Shown here: positions 24,324-32,367 of the stretch, piece by piece
Position numbering within the stretch: position 1 is the stretch's first letter
Layout: each line of letters starts with the position of its first letter
From: Candidatus Hebobacterum abditum
Lineage (GTDB): Bacteria > Armatimonadota > Hebobacteria > Hebobacterales > Hebobacteraceae
Assembly: GCA_029821875.1 (NCBI GenBank)
Contig: JALGXW010000006.1
Coordinates: 62,001-126,000 of the forward strand
DNA: 64,000 bases
Direction: 5' to 3'
Notes under the pieces: model-generated
Told to the model about the DNA's origin: nothing
Seen by the model: only the letters and a program-made list of their open reading frames with translations
The model's database searches: none
Made by a program: the position numbers and the translations under genes

Positions 24324-26374
24324 GGAACGGTATGCGTTGCTTCTCGCTCGCTCTCATGGCAGTCATATCTCTCGCCGCGGTTGTATCCACGGGCAATGCA
24401 GCGGCCCCAGAGGCCGAACCGTCGCCACAGGACTCCGTGGCAATAGAGAACGAGTTCATACGAATCCGGGTCAACGCCGGCCCGCAGGAGGCCGGCCGGT
24501 TCGCCGTGGACACGACCGGAGGCGACCCATCCCGCTCGGCCGATGACGAGAAGATCCTCATCTACGGCAGCCGCGAGCCGTGGACATCTTACACGACGAT
24601 AGTGATGGATGATGTACCGCACGTGTTCGGCGGGCCGACGGCACGGAGAGCAGGGCTGGGCGCGCCGACGACGGGGCTGGTCGGTCCGCCAGGTGTGCGA
24701 GGGGAACTCCTGGCCACGGCCGCAGCGACTGCTCGCGTCGGCGACATTGAGATCACCCAGCAGCTTGGCTTTGCACGCAGCGCCACGACCCGCGTCAGAG
24801 ATGCCGCGCTGATCTTCTACGAGGTGAAGAACACAGGGTCGCGCGAGCATTCAATCGGCCTTCGAATCATGCTCGACACGATGCTTGGCAGCAACGACGG
24901 GGCTCCCCTGCGCGCGGGCGACAGCGCCATCGAGACGGCGACAGAACTCATCGGCGCGGACATTCCGGACTACTGGCAGGCTTTCGACTCGCTGTCTGAG
25001 CCGGCCGTCATCTCGCAGGGCACTCTGCGCGGGCCCGGCCTGACGCCGCCGGACCGTCTTGAGATGGTCGACTGGGGCACGCTCGCAGACGCTCCGTGGA
25101 GCTTCCCATTCCCGACGGGAGCTGACTTCACCCGACGCGGGGAGGAGGCTGCGGACACGGCCGTCGCCCTGTACTGGGATCCGGCCCCTCTCGGGCCGGG
25201 AGAATCGCGGACCTATGCCACCCTCTACGGGGTCGGCGGTGTCTCCCTCAGCCCTGCTCAGCTATCCCTCGGCCTCACGGCACCGGCGGAGGTAGATTTC
25301 CAGTACGACGAGGAGCAGCCGTTCTCGGTGGTGGCCTACGTGGAGAACAGCGGCGGCTTCGAATCCCGTGGCACGAGGCTCTCCCTGTCGCTCAGTGAAG
25401 GCCTGAGGCTCGCGGAGGGGAGCCTGAGGGCACACCTGGGGACACTGCGATCCGGGCAGACGCGCCAGCGCGTGTGGCGCGTGCTGCCCACTGGGGCAGT
25501 GTCTGGCACTCTTCAGATCGTTGCCACCGTCACCTCGGAGAACCTGGAGTCGAACCGTGTGGCCAGGGATATTGTGGTCAACAGCCCGCCCCAACTCGTC
25601 GTGAGGCTTACCGCCCCTGAAAGCCTCCGCGTTACCGCGGAGAACCGCTACTCACCCAATCCGTTCTCGGTGCGGGCGGAGATCACAAACCGGGGCGCAC
25701 AGGCCGGCAGGAATCTCGTCGCCGCGCTCGACCTTCCAGAGGGACTCGCCCTTGACGGCGCCGCCACACCGACCCGGGTCTGGGAGCGTCTCGAGCCTGG
25801 GCGCAAGGCCGTTCTCGAGTGGCCGGTGAGGGCCCTAGGGCTGCCGACCGGCAAGCTGGCGCTGACGGTGCACGCAACCGCGGCCGGGGCCAAGCCGGCA
25901 AAGGCCCGCCGCAGCGTAGACGTGCCGCGCCTGACGCCCGAGTTGCGCGTGCACCCGCCAGCCCAGACCGTCCCCGCTCTCACCGACGGTCAGCCGACGC
26001 TGGTGCCCGTGTCGATCCGGCTCGTCCCAGCGCGGGATCTCGCCGGCGCCCGCGTGTCGGTCAACTACAATGCCTCCGTTCTCGAGCCGCTCTATGTCTC
26101 CCGCGGGGAGGGGTTCGTCCACGCCGGCCGCCTTCTGTCGCCCTGGAGCGCGGGGCGCATGCGCGGCGGGTGCATAGCCGACATCGGCGGCGAGCGCGGC
26201 GGCGCCCCGCCCCTCAACGTCGCGGAGACCACCCTCTTCACGATCGTTTTCATGGTCAGAGGGCCCGGAGAATCCGCGATCAGCCTTGAGCCGACGTCGG
26301 TCTTCACTGCGACGGGAGCGGAGGCGAGTTACCGCGCCGTGGAAGGTCACATCGTCGTTTCGCCGGCCAAGTGA
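24320..26374 (+). CDS. Large secreted protein with a cohesin-like C-terminal domain
   Basis: A 684-residue exported protein with a signal peptide (MRCFSLALMAVISLAAVVSTGNAA). A broad N-terminal beta-rich domain (about 30-310) and two Ig/CARDB-like regions (about 315-540) follow. The last about 120 residues resemble a cohesin or cohesin-like fold (ARVSVNYNASVLEPL, TLFTIVFMVRGPGESAISL). The GTG at 24320 overlaps the tonB stop by 4 bases, like the two preceding junctions. An in-frame ATG at 24332 with GAGGAAC before it is an alternative. It is probably a cell-surface or periplasmic protein linked to the TonB system. Its ligand is unknown. Confidence 0.72.
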   Translation: MRNGMRCFSLALMAVISLAAVVSTGNAAAPEAEPSPQDSVAIENEFIRIRVNAGPQEAGRFAVDTTGGDPSRSADDEKILIYGSREPWTSYTTIVMDDVPHVFGGPTARRAGLGAPTTGLVGPPGVRGELLATAAATARVGDIEITQQLGFARSATTRVRDAALIFYEVKNTGSREHSIGLRIMLDTMLGSNDGAPLRAGDSAIETATELIGADIPDYWQAFDSLSEPAVISQGTLRGPGLTPPDRLEMVDWGTLADAPWSFPFPTGADFTRRGEEAADTAVALYWDPAPLGPGESRTYATLYGVGGVSLSPAQLSLGLTAPAEVDFQYDEEQPFSVVAYVENSGGFESRGTRLSLSLSEGLRLAEGSLRAHLGTLRSGQTRQRVWRVLPTGAVSGTLQIVATVTSENLESNRVARDIVVNSPPQLVVRLTAPESLRVTAENRYSPNPFSVRAEITNRGAQAGRNLVAALDLPEGLALDGAATPTRVWERLEPGRKAVLEWPVRALGLPTGKLALTVHATAAGAKPAKARRSVDVPRLTPELRVHPPAQTVPALTDGQPTLVPVSIRLVPARDLAGARVSVNYNASVLEPLYVSRGEGFVHAGRLLSPWSAGRMRGGCIADIGGERGGAPPLNVAETTLFTIVFMVRGPGESAISLEPTSVFTATGAEASYRAVEGHIVVSPAK

Positions 26375-26420
26375 TGCTAGGACGGCCGAAGCTACATCAG
26401 CTCCATAGGAGAGAGGAATC

Positions 26421-26855
26421 ATGACAATCAACCCTATCGTCCGCGCGTGCCTGTTCTGTCTACTCCTCGTCTGTGTCTTCGCCTGCGCCGCGGCCGTTGC
26501 CGGACAACCGGGTGAAGCACAGAAGAAGGCGGCCGCGCAGGCTGCCCCGGCGCCGACGGCAAAAGCCCCGGCCCCCGCTCCTGCGGATCCGGAGGCTCTT
26601 GCCGAGCGGGTCGTCGCCCTGGAGCGAGAGAACCTGGTCCTGCGGGAGGACCTCGGCAAGGCGCGACTCGACGCGCGAACCAGGTCGAGCGAACTCGAGA
26701 AGCAGCAGGCCGAGGACGCCGCCGCATTTCAGGAGAAGATCGACGCTCTCAACGCTGAGCTGGAGGCTGAGCGGAGTAAGCAGGCACGCCGCAACCGCAA
26801 TGTGTGGATCGCCATAGGGGTGGTAGCCGTCGGCCTCCTCCTGACCGCAGACTAG
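26421..26855 (+). CDS. Small exported coiled-coil protein with C-terminal membrane anchor
   Basis: A 144-residue protein. The signal peptide (about residues 10-30, CLFCLLLVCVFACAAAVAG) is followed by an Ala/Pro linker. A charged coiled coil (about 55-118, AERVVALERENLVLREDL) comes next, then a hydrophobic segment at the C-terminus (VWIAIGVVAVGLLL). The start has GGAGAGAGG upstream. It lies 46 bases after the cohesin-like gene and may belong to that operon. No known family recognised. Confidence 0.6.
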   Translation: MTINPIVRACLFCLLLVCVFACAAAVAGQPGEAQKKAAAQAAPAPTAKAPAPAPADPEALAERVVALERENLVLREDLGKARLDARTRSSELEKQQAEDAAAFQEKIDALNAELEAERSKQARRNRNVWIAIGVVAVGLLLTAD

Positions 26856-26940
26856 CCGCCTCGTCGCCTCAGACCAGTCGCATGAAGCACAAGACGGCCC
26901 GCCGCGCCCACGGCCTCGATCCTGGACGCGCTCCGTCGTC

Positions 26941-26969
26941 TTGACCAACCGCCCGGCCATTGCTACAAT
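26941..26969 (+). promoter_or_regulatory. Strong sigma-70-type promoter of the Rex gene
   Basis: TTGACC (26941-26946), 17 bases, TACAAT (26964-26969). This is one of the best promoters in the window. An inverted repeat CCGGCCA/TGGCCGG (about 26953-26976) spans the -10. Transcription should start near 26976, only a few bases before the first GTG. Confidence 0.7.
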
Positions 26970-26976
26970 TGGCCGG

Positions 26977-26994
26977 CAGTGAAGGAATTCACAG
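26977..26994 (+). promoter_or_regulatory. Rex-like operator overlapping the transcription start of rex
   Basis: The 18-base site has the core GTGAA-GGAA-TTCAC, a perfect inverted repeat with a 4-base centre. It agrees with 11 of the 14 defined positions of the Rex operator consensus TTGTGAAnnnnTTCACAA as I remember it. It lies right after the -10, where a repressor would block transcription, so Rex probably controls its own gene. Confidence 0.6.
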
Positions 26995-27698
26995 GCGCCC
27001 GCGTCGGATGCTTCTGCTGCCTCGCCACGGGCGTGCCGGAGCCAGTAGCCTTGCCTGAGTCGTCCGGCAAAGCGCCAGAGCCTACGCTCTCGCGACTAAG
27101 CTTCTATCTGCGGTCTCTCCGCCGACTCGTGAAGGAAGGTGTGAAGACCATCTCCTCCGCAAAGATGGCGGGGCGTTGCGGGGTGTCTGCGGTCCAGATC
27201 CGCAAGGACCTCTCCTACTTCGGCGAGTTCGGTCGGCCCGGAATCGGCTACGACGTCCAGCACCTCCTAGCCCGACTCACCGAGATCATGCAGCTCGACC
27301 ACCAGCACCGGGTGGTCATCGTCGGAGCAGGCAATCTGGGTTCCGCGCTGGCGGGCTACTCCGGTTTCGTGCTGTCGCCATTCCAAGTCGTCGGGATATT
27401 CGACAATAACTTCAGCAAGATCGGCCGCCGGCTGTGGGATCTCGAGATACTCGACGCGCATCACCTGCCCGAGGTCAACCGTGAGCTCCGAGCGAACATC
27501 GGCATGATAACAGTGCCGGCCGATGCCGCCCAAGAGGCCGCTGATCTGTTGGTGAAGGCCGGAGTCCGCGCGATCCTCAACTTCGCACCGGTCATGATCG
27601 TTGTCCCGCCAGACATCGCTCTGCGGAACGTGGATCTGACCCGCGAACTCGAGGTACTCTGCTACTACATCAACCGTCTGCCCGCCCCTCCGGAATAG
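26979..27698 (+). CDS. rex: Redox-sensing transcriptional repressor Rex
   Basis: Rex senses the NADH/NAD+ ratio and represses fermentation and respiration genes. The winged-helix DNA-binding domain (about residues 36-90) contains the recognition stretch VSAVQIRKDLSYFGEFG. The Rossmann domain carries GAGNLG (116-121), FDNN and an SKIGRR-like loop. A domain-swap helix lies at the C-terminus. The longest frame starts at GTG 26979, inside the operator and about three bases from the predicted transcript start. GTG 27033 or TTG 27051 fits normal Rex length better (about 215 residues). Neither has a clear ribosome-binding site, so the start is open. Confidence 0.93.
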   Translation: MKEFTGARVGCFCCLATGVPEPVALPESSGKAPEPTLSRLSFYLRSLRRLVKEGVKTISSAKMAGRCGVSAVQIRKDLSYFGEFGRPGIGYDVQHLLARLTEIMQLDHQHRVVIVGAGNLGSALAGYSGFVLSPFQVVGIFDNNFSKIGRRLWDLEILDAHHLPEVNRELRANIGMITVPADAAQEAADLLVKAGVRAILNFAPVMIVVPPDIALRNVDLTRELEVLCYYINRLPAPPE

Positions 27699-27743
27699 CG
27701 CGCCCGTCTAGCTCCGCCGAGATCCCAGACACCCATCTGTCCT

Positions 27744-29687
27744 TCACTCCTCACGTGCGAGAACCCGGACATCGAGTGGTGAGATCTCGATTGGCGTGGC
27801 GGGCTCCCTCGTGAAGGCATCGCGCCAATTCTCGTCGAGCGCAACCGACTGCGAGGCCTCACTGAAGTTCAGGAGAAAGAGGAATCGCTGTCGATCCCCG
27901 CGCCGCTCGAAGGCTCGCACGCCCGGCGGCACGTCGAGCACCGACGCCACGTCGGCCAGGCGACACAACCATTCCAGGAATGCTTCGAGCGTCTCTCCGG
28001 TGAGTACCGTCCCGACGTACACGACCTTGCCCCGGCCAAACTCGTTGACCGTCACGGCCGGCGTGCCGGCCAGCCATCCTTCGGCATAGGTGGCAACCGG
28101 CCGAGCGCCCGTGACAATGATCTCATCGGCCCACAGCTCGGCCTGCTTCAGGTTGCCCTCGAATTCGCCACCTTCGTTGCAGAGGAGCAGCGGCTCGGGC
28201 AGTGCGCCGTACTCGTCGATCTCAATCCCGGCCATATCCCGCAGCGGCCCTGGCGACGGCTGACTGAAGATCTTGTTGTACTCATCAACGGCTCCGCTGC
28301 GCGCGGTCAGGCAGAGCACGCCGCCGCCCTCCACAAATCGCTGAAGGTTGTCCGACACGCGGTCGTCCACGCAGTAGAGCCGCGGCGCGATCACGAGTGC
28401 GTAGCGCGAGAGATCCTCTCGCGGGTCCATGGCGTCAAGGCAAACGTTCTGCTGCATCAGCGCGTCGTGGCATCGGCGCGCTTCTGACAGCACATCCATG
28501 CGCGGCTCCGTGAGCACCGCCTTCAGCGCCCAGCGCGACTCGTAGCTCATCACCATCGCCACCCGCGCAGGCGGCCGCGTGGCCTCGATCGCCTCCCCTA
28601 TCTGCTTCAGCTCCTCGCCCATTCGCTTCAGCTCTTCGTAGCGCCGACCCGGCCGCCCGCTGTGCGGCAGAACCGCGTGCCAGTACTCCTCTTGGCCCCA
28701 CAGGCACGGCCGCCAGCGGAAGAAGTTGAGGCCGCAGGCGCCATGGGCGACCGAGCGCCACGCCCACAATCGCATCCATCCCGGCTTCGTCGCCTCCGAC
28801 CAGTGCGGTTGCCCGGAACGCTGCTCGAGGATGAGCAGCTTCCCTCGGCTGCCTCGGCAGTAGTCCAGCGCCAGCTCCGTTCCCATTGGGGGATAGAAGT
28901 TGGTGCCGTAGACGTCGGTCCACTCTCCCATCTCGAAGATGTCCGTGTGGTCCGTGCGCTCGGTCTGGAAGTTCGTCGTGACCCATTTGTCCGGGGACAG
29001 CTTCTTCATCAACTCGTAGGGCCAGCGCGCGAACTCGGCGTTGCATTTGGAGACGAACCGGGAGTACTCCAGGGCGAGACTCGGGTTCGCTGTCGCCACG
29101 CCGACGGGAAGAGGCGCTTCGGCGAAATCCGAGAGCGCGAAGGACCAGAAGTGCGCGCCCCACCTCTCGTTGAGGTTCTCGACGCTGCCGTACTTCTCCC
29201 GAAGGTACTTGTGAAACTCGCCCCGGCAGACGTCGCAGTAGCACGTGTTCCCCGCGCCGATCTCGTTGTCGGTATGCCACGCGATGACGTTCTCGTTGTC
29301 CGCGTAGTGCTCGACGACCGCGCGATCTATGCGCTGCGACAGCTCCCTGAAGACGGGGCTGCTGTGGCAGACGGTGTACCGATGGCCGTAGTTCGAGGTG
29401 AGGCGATCGGCCGCCGTATTGCGAATCTCCGGGTACTTCGCGAACACCCACGGCGGAGGTGTGCGCGAGCAGGTGCACATTATGGTCTTGATGCCGTGGT
29501 CGGCCAGCAGCTCGACCGCTCGGTCGAGCCAATCGAACCTGTACTCGCCCTCTCTCGGCTCGAGGGCGCTCCAGGCGAACTCACCCATGCGCACCCCGTT
29601 CACACCCGCCTCCTGCATCAGCTTTGCGTCGACTGCCCACCGCTCCTCGGGCCAGTGCTCCGGGTAATAGGCAACACCGTAGTACAT
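27744..29687 (-). CDS. Beta-galactosidase, glycoside hydrolase family 42
   Basis: A 647-residue GH42 enzyme that releases terminal beta-galactose. It has the family opening YYGVAYYPEHWPEERW and the acid/base Glu142 in TDNEIG. The likely nucleophile is Glu288 in LLILEQRSGQPHW. Four cysteines are placed as in zinc-binding GH42 enzymes (107, 149, 151, 154). A trimerisation domain and a C-terminal beta domain follow. ATG 29687 has AGGAG seven bases upstream. The frame extends 34 codons further up, but the family N-terminus starts here. No signal peptide, so probably cytoplasmic. It converges on rex with a 45-base gap. Confidence 0.93.
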   Translation of the reverse strand: MYYGVAYYPEHWPEERWAVDAKLMQEAGVNGVRMGEFAWSALEPREGEYRFDWLDRAVELLADHGIKTIMCTCSRTPPPWVFAKYPEIRNTAADRLTSNYGHRYTVCHSSPVFRELSQRIDRAVVEHYADNENVIAWHTDNEIGAGNTCYCDVCRGEFHKYLREKYGSVENLNERWGAHFWSFALSDFAEAPLPVGVATANPSLALEYSRFVSKCNAEFARWPYELMKKLSPDKWVTTNFQTERTDHTDIFEMGEWTDVYGTNFYPPMGTELALDYCRGSRGKLLILEQRSGQPHWSEATKPGWMRLWAWRSVAHGACGLNFFRWRPCLWGQEEYWHAVLPHSGRPGRRYEELKRMGEELKQIGEAIEATRPPARVAMVMSYESRWALKAVLTEPRMDVLSEARRCHDALMQQNVCLDAMDPREDLSRYALVIAPRLYCVDDRVSDNLQRFVEGGGVLCLTARSGAVDEYNKIFSQPSPGPLRDMAGIEIDEYGALPEPLLLCNEGGEFEGNLKQAELWADEIIVTGARPVATYAEGWLAGTPAVTVNEFGRGKVVYVGTVLTGETLEAFLEWLCRLADVASVLDVPPGVRAFERRGDRQRFLFLLNFSEASQSVALDENWRDAFTREPATPIEISPLDVRVLAREE

Positions 29688-29942
29688 CCTGCCGCTCCTG
29701 TGTGGAGTCTGAGGTCCCCTTCGCATCAGGCGGGCACGGCCCAAATGGTCACGACTCCATGTCCACGCGCCTCGATGCTTCTGTGGCACGGAGCGGATGC
29801 CTTTGACGAGGCCCCGCTGCGGAGGGCCATTCGCTCCGCAGCGATGAAATGCGAACCGTCGTAGCTCAACGCAAGTCAGAGCAAACAGGAGAACACATCC
29901 CAGAGGCTAATTCGCACATGGACGAAGACTGGAGGAGGCGGA

Positions 29943-31241
29943 ATGGCACAGCACGATGATCTCAGCACAGACGTCTTGGTCGTCGGAGCAGGCGCGTCCG
30001 GGCTGCCCGCGGCCATCGGCGCGGCCCGCGCCGGCGCCAAGGTGATCTGCATCGAAGAGGACCCCATGGTCGGCGGCGCGCCATCGGACTACTACGTGTG
30101 CCTGTTCTACGGACGGCCGATCACCGGCATTCTGGCGGAACTCGAGCACCTCCTCAAGACGAGCCATGCGCCGAGCGCGCGCGCTCAGTTCTTTCTACCC
30201 TCCGGGTACCAGCGCGCCTGGCGCGAGCTCATCACCGCGGAGCCGAATCTGCACGTCACTGCGGGGGCTCGAGCCATAGGAGTGCTTCACGAGGGCGACT
30301 CGGGCGCGGTCGCAGGGGTCACGGCGGAGATCATCCCAGGCCAGACATTCAACATCGGCAGCAAGGTGACGATAGACGCAACTGGATCGGGAATTGTCTC
30401 TGACCTCGCTGGCTGCACGGTGATGTATGGCCGGGATGCGAAGGGTGACTTCGACGAGCCGCACGCGCCCGATGCGGCGGACGACCAGGTGCAGGCGTGC
30501 ACCTGGATGTACTTCATCCAGGGCATCCCCGGCATCGAGGACAAGCCTCGCGCCCGCGGGGTCCACGTGAATGTCGGCATCCCCGCTCGCGGTGAGGACC
30601 ACCTGCCGCATGCGGAGCCGGTGCTGCCAGGCGAGACCGACCCGGAGCTGTATCTGCAGTGGGGCTGCGCCGTGGAGTGCCGGGACACCCGGGACCCCCT
30701 CGCCTTGGCCGAGGCTCATGCCAAGGCCTACGAGGTGATGGCGCCGGAGCTCGACCGACTTCACGAGAACGGCTATACGGTTCACCTCGCGCCCAGGATC
30801 GGAGTGCGAGAGTGCCGCCGCATTCGGGGCGAGTATGTGATCACCGAAAACGACATCACCGGCGGCGCCTTCCCCGACGACACCGTAGCTGTCGCCGACT
30901 ACGGGTTCGATGACTGGCGGCCGCACCGCGTGTCCAAAGAGCGCGGCAATGTGGACGAGTTCGGGGCCGCAACCGCTCGCTATGGCATCCCGTACCGCGC
31001 GCTCGTGCCCCAAGGAGTAGACGGGCTGCTTGCCGTCGGCAAGTGCATGAGCGGCACCCACATCGCGCAGAGTTCCTTCCGGGTCATGCCCATCGCGGGC
31101 AGCACAGGCCAGGCGGCAGGAGTGGCGGCCGCGCTCTGCGCGAAGCACAACGTCCACCCGCGGGACCTCGACCCGCAGGACGTCAGGGCCGTGCTGAGAA
31201 AGAAGGAACAGCACCTTCAGCTGTCGTTCGATGACAACTAG
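29943..31241 (+). CDS. FAD-dependent oxidoreductase (FAD_oxidored family)
   Basis: A 432-residue flavoprotein. The ADP-binding GAGASG (residues 15-20) is near the N-terminus, TIDATGSGIVSDLAG marks the second FAD contact, and the C-terminal end has KCMSGTHIAQSSFRVMPIAGSTGQAAGVAAAL. This layout is typical of the FAD_oxidored group found beside sugar hydrolases and ferredoxins. The start has GGAGGAGGCGG upstream. A 4Fe-4S protein follows 65 bases later and may be its electron partner. Substrate unknown. Confidence 0.85.
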   Translation: MAQHDDLSTDVLVVGAGASGLPAAIGAARAGAKVICIEEDPMVGGAPSDYYVCLFYGRPITGILAELEHLLKTSHAPSARAQFFLPSGYQRAWRELITAEPNLHVTAGARAIGVLHEGDSGAVAGVTAEIIPGQTFNIGSKVTIDATGSGIVSDLAGCTVMYGRDAKGDFDEPHAPDAADDQVQACTWMYFIQGIPGIEDKPRARGVHVNVGIPARGEDHLPHAEPVLPGETDPELYLQWGCAVECRDTRDPLALAEAHAKAYEVMAPELDRLHENGYTVHLAPRIGVRECRRIRGEYVITENDITGGAFPDDTVAVADYGFDDWRPHRVSKERGNVDEFGAATARYGIPYRALVPQGVDGLLAVGKCMSGTHIAQSSFRVMPIAGSTGQAAGVAAALCAKHNVHPRDLDPQDVRAVLRKKEQHLQLSFDDN

Positions 31242-31306
31242 GAAGACTGCGCACCGACCCGCATCAGGCGTTGAGCCACAACAGAAGGTAATACTCGGAG
31301 GCACTC

Positions 31307-32152
31307 ATGTGTGATTTCTGCATCCAGCACGGCCAGGGAAAGAAGTGGTACCTGGAGGCCGAGAACTACTCCCAGGACCTGTTGAGCGATGTGCGCCGCC
31401 GCGACTTCATCGCCGATTTCTTCAGCCACCGCGAACACCTCGACGGCGCCGCCAGGGATCTCACGCGGCTCAGCAGTGCCCCGCGCTTCGTCCGGCGCGC
31501 GCTGAGCGCCGCCAGGACTCGCCGCATGAAGAAGCAGCACTTCGGCCAGGTGCTGCCGATGGAGGACGTGGAGCAGATCTTCGGGTTCGTCAACTCCGTC
31601 TCTCGCCTGCCCTGCATCTGCCGGGAGACACTGCTGGGGCGAGAGGTCGGCTACTGCTATGGCGTCTCCCTCGGCCCCGGCGGCCAGCCCTTCGGCGACA
31701 TCTTCGACGGCCTCGACGACAGCTTCTTCTCGGGCCCGGACACCTCCCGGCTGCAGGAGATCAGCAAGGAGGAGGCCATCGCCGCCTTCGCCGAGCACGA
31801 GAAAGAGGGCCTCTGCCATACGGTGTGGACTTTCATGACGCCCTTCATCGGCGGTGTCTGCAACTGCGACCGCTCCGACTGCATGGCCATGAAGGCCACC
31901 GTCGTCCATGACGTGAAGGTGATGTTCCGGGCCGAGTACATCGCGGAGGTCAACCGCGACCTGTGCACAGGCTGCCGCTCCTGCATGCGCCTCTGCCAGT
32001 TCGGCGCGCTCGCCTACAGCGCCGCCGACCAGAAAGCCGTCGTCGATCACACCGCCTGCTATGGCTGTGGCATCTGCCGGAGTGCCTGCCCGCACGATGC
32101 CATGAGCCTGCGGCCGAGGGCCGAAGTCCCGGTCGCGGCCTCCCTTTGGTAG
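31307..32152 (+). CDS. 4Fe-4S ferredoxin-type protein with an N-terminal extra domain
   Basis: A 281-residue protein. The N-terminal about 180 residues (MCDFCIQHGQGKKWY, CICRE, CNCDRSDC) form a cysteine-rich domain that I do not recognise well. The C-terminal part has two classical clusters, CTGCRSCMRLC and CYGCGICRSACPHDAM. Similar proteins occur in anaerobic bacteria and archaea. It probably carries electrons for the FAD oxidoreductase directly upstream. The ATG has TCGGAGG upstream. No membrane segment. Confidence 0.8.
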   Translation: MCDFCIQHGQGKKWYLEAENYSQDLLSDVRRRDFIADFFSHREHLDGAARDLTRLSSAPRFVRRALSAARTRRMKKQHFGQVLPMEDVEQIFGFVNSVSRLPCICRETLLGREVGYCYGVSLGPGGQPFGDIFDGLDDSFFSGPDTSRLQEISKEEAIAAFAEHEKEGLCHTVWTFMTPFIGGVCNCDRSDCMAMKATVVHDVKVMFRAEYIAEVNRDLCTGCRSCMRLCQFGALAYSAADQKAVVDHTACYGCGICRSACPHDAMSLRPRAEVPVAASLW

Positions 32153-32288
32153 CCAAGCAGATGATCATCAACTTCCATGAGCATCCGTGGGAGGGTGTCG
32201 GGGACCACAACGCCAGCATGGGCATAGATTGCATGGTTCTGCTTGCGCATGTCAGACAGCCATGGGAAGCCACGGGCCAGCCCTGAGC

Positions 32289-32317
32289 TTGTGTGCCAGC
32301 ACGCGTCGGTCTAGTAT
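32289..32317 (+). promoter_or_regulatory. Candidate promoter of the APC permease gene
   Basis: TTGTGT (32289-32294), 17 bases, TAGTAT (32312-32317). It lies about 50 bases before the chosen ATG at 32368. Confidence 0.45.
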
Positions 32318-32367
32318 ATAGCACCACTGTGCGGCGCCTCTGGGCGTCCCGGGGTGGAGATACGGAA

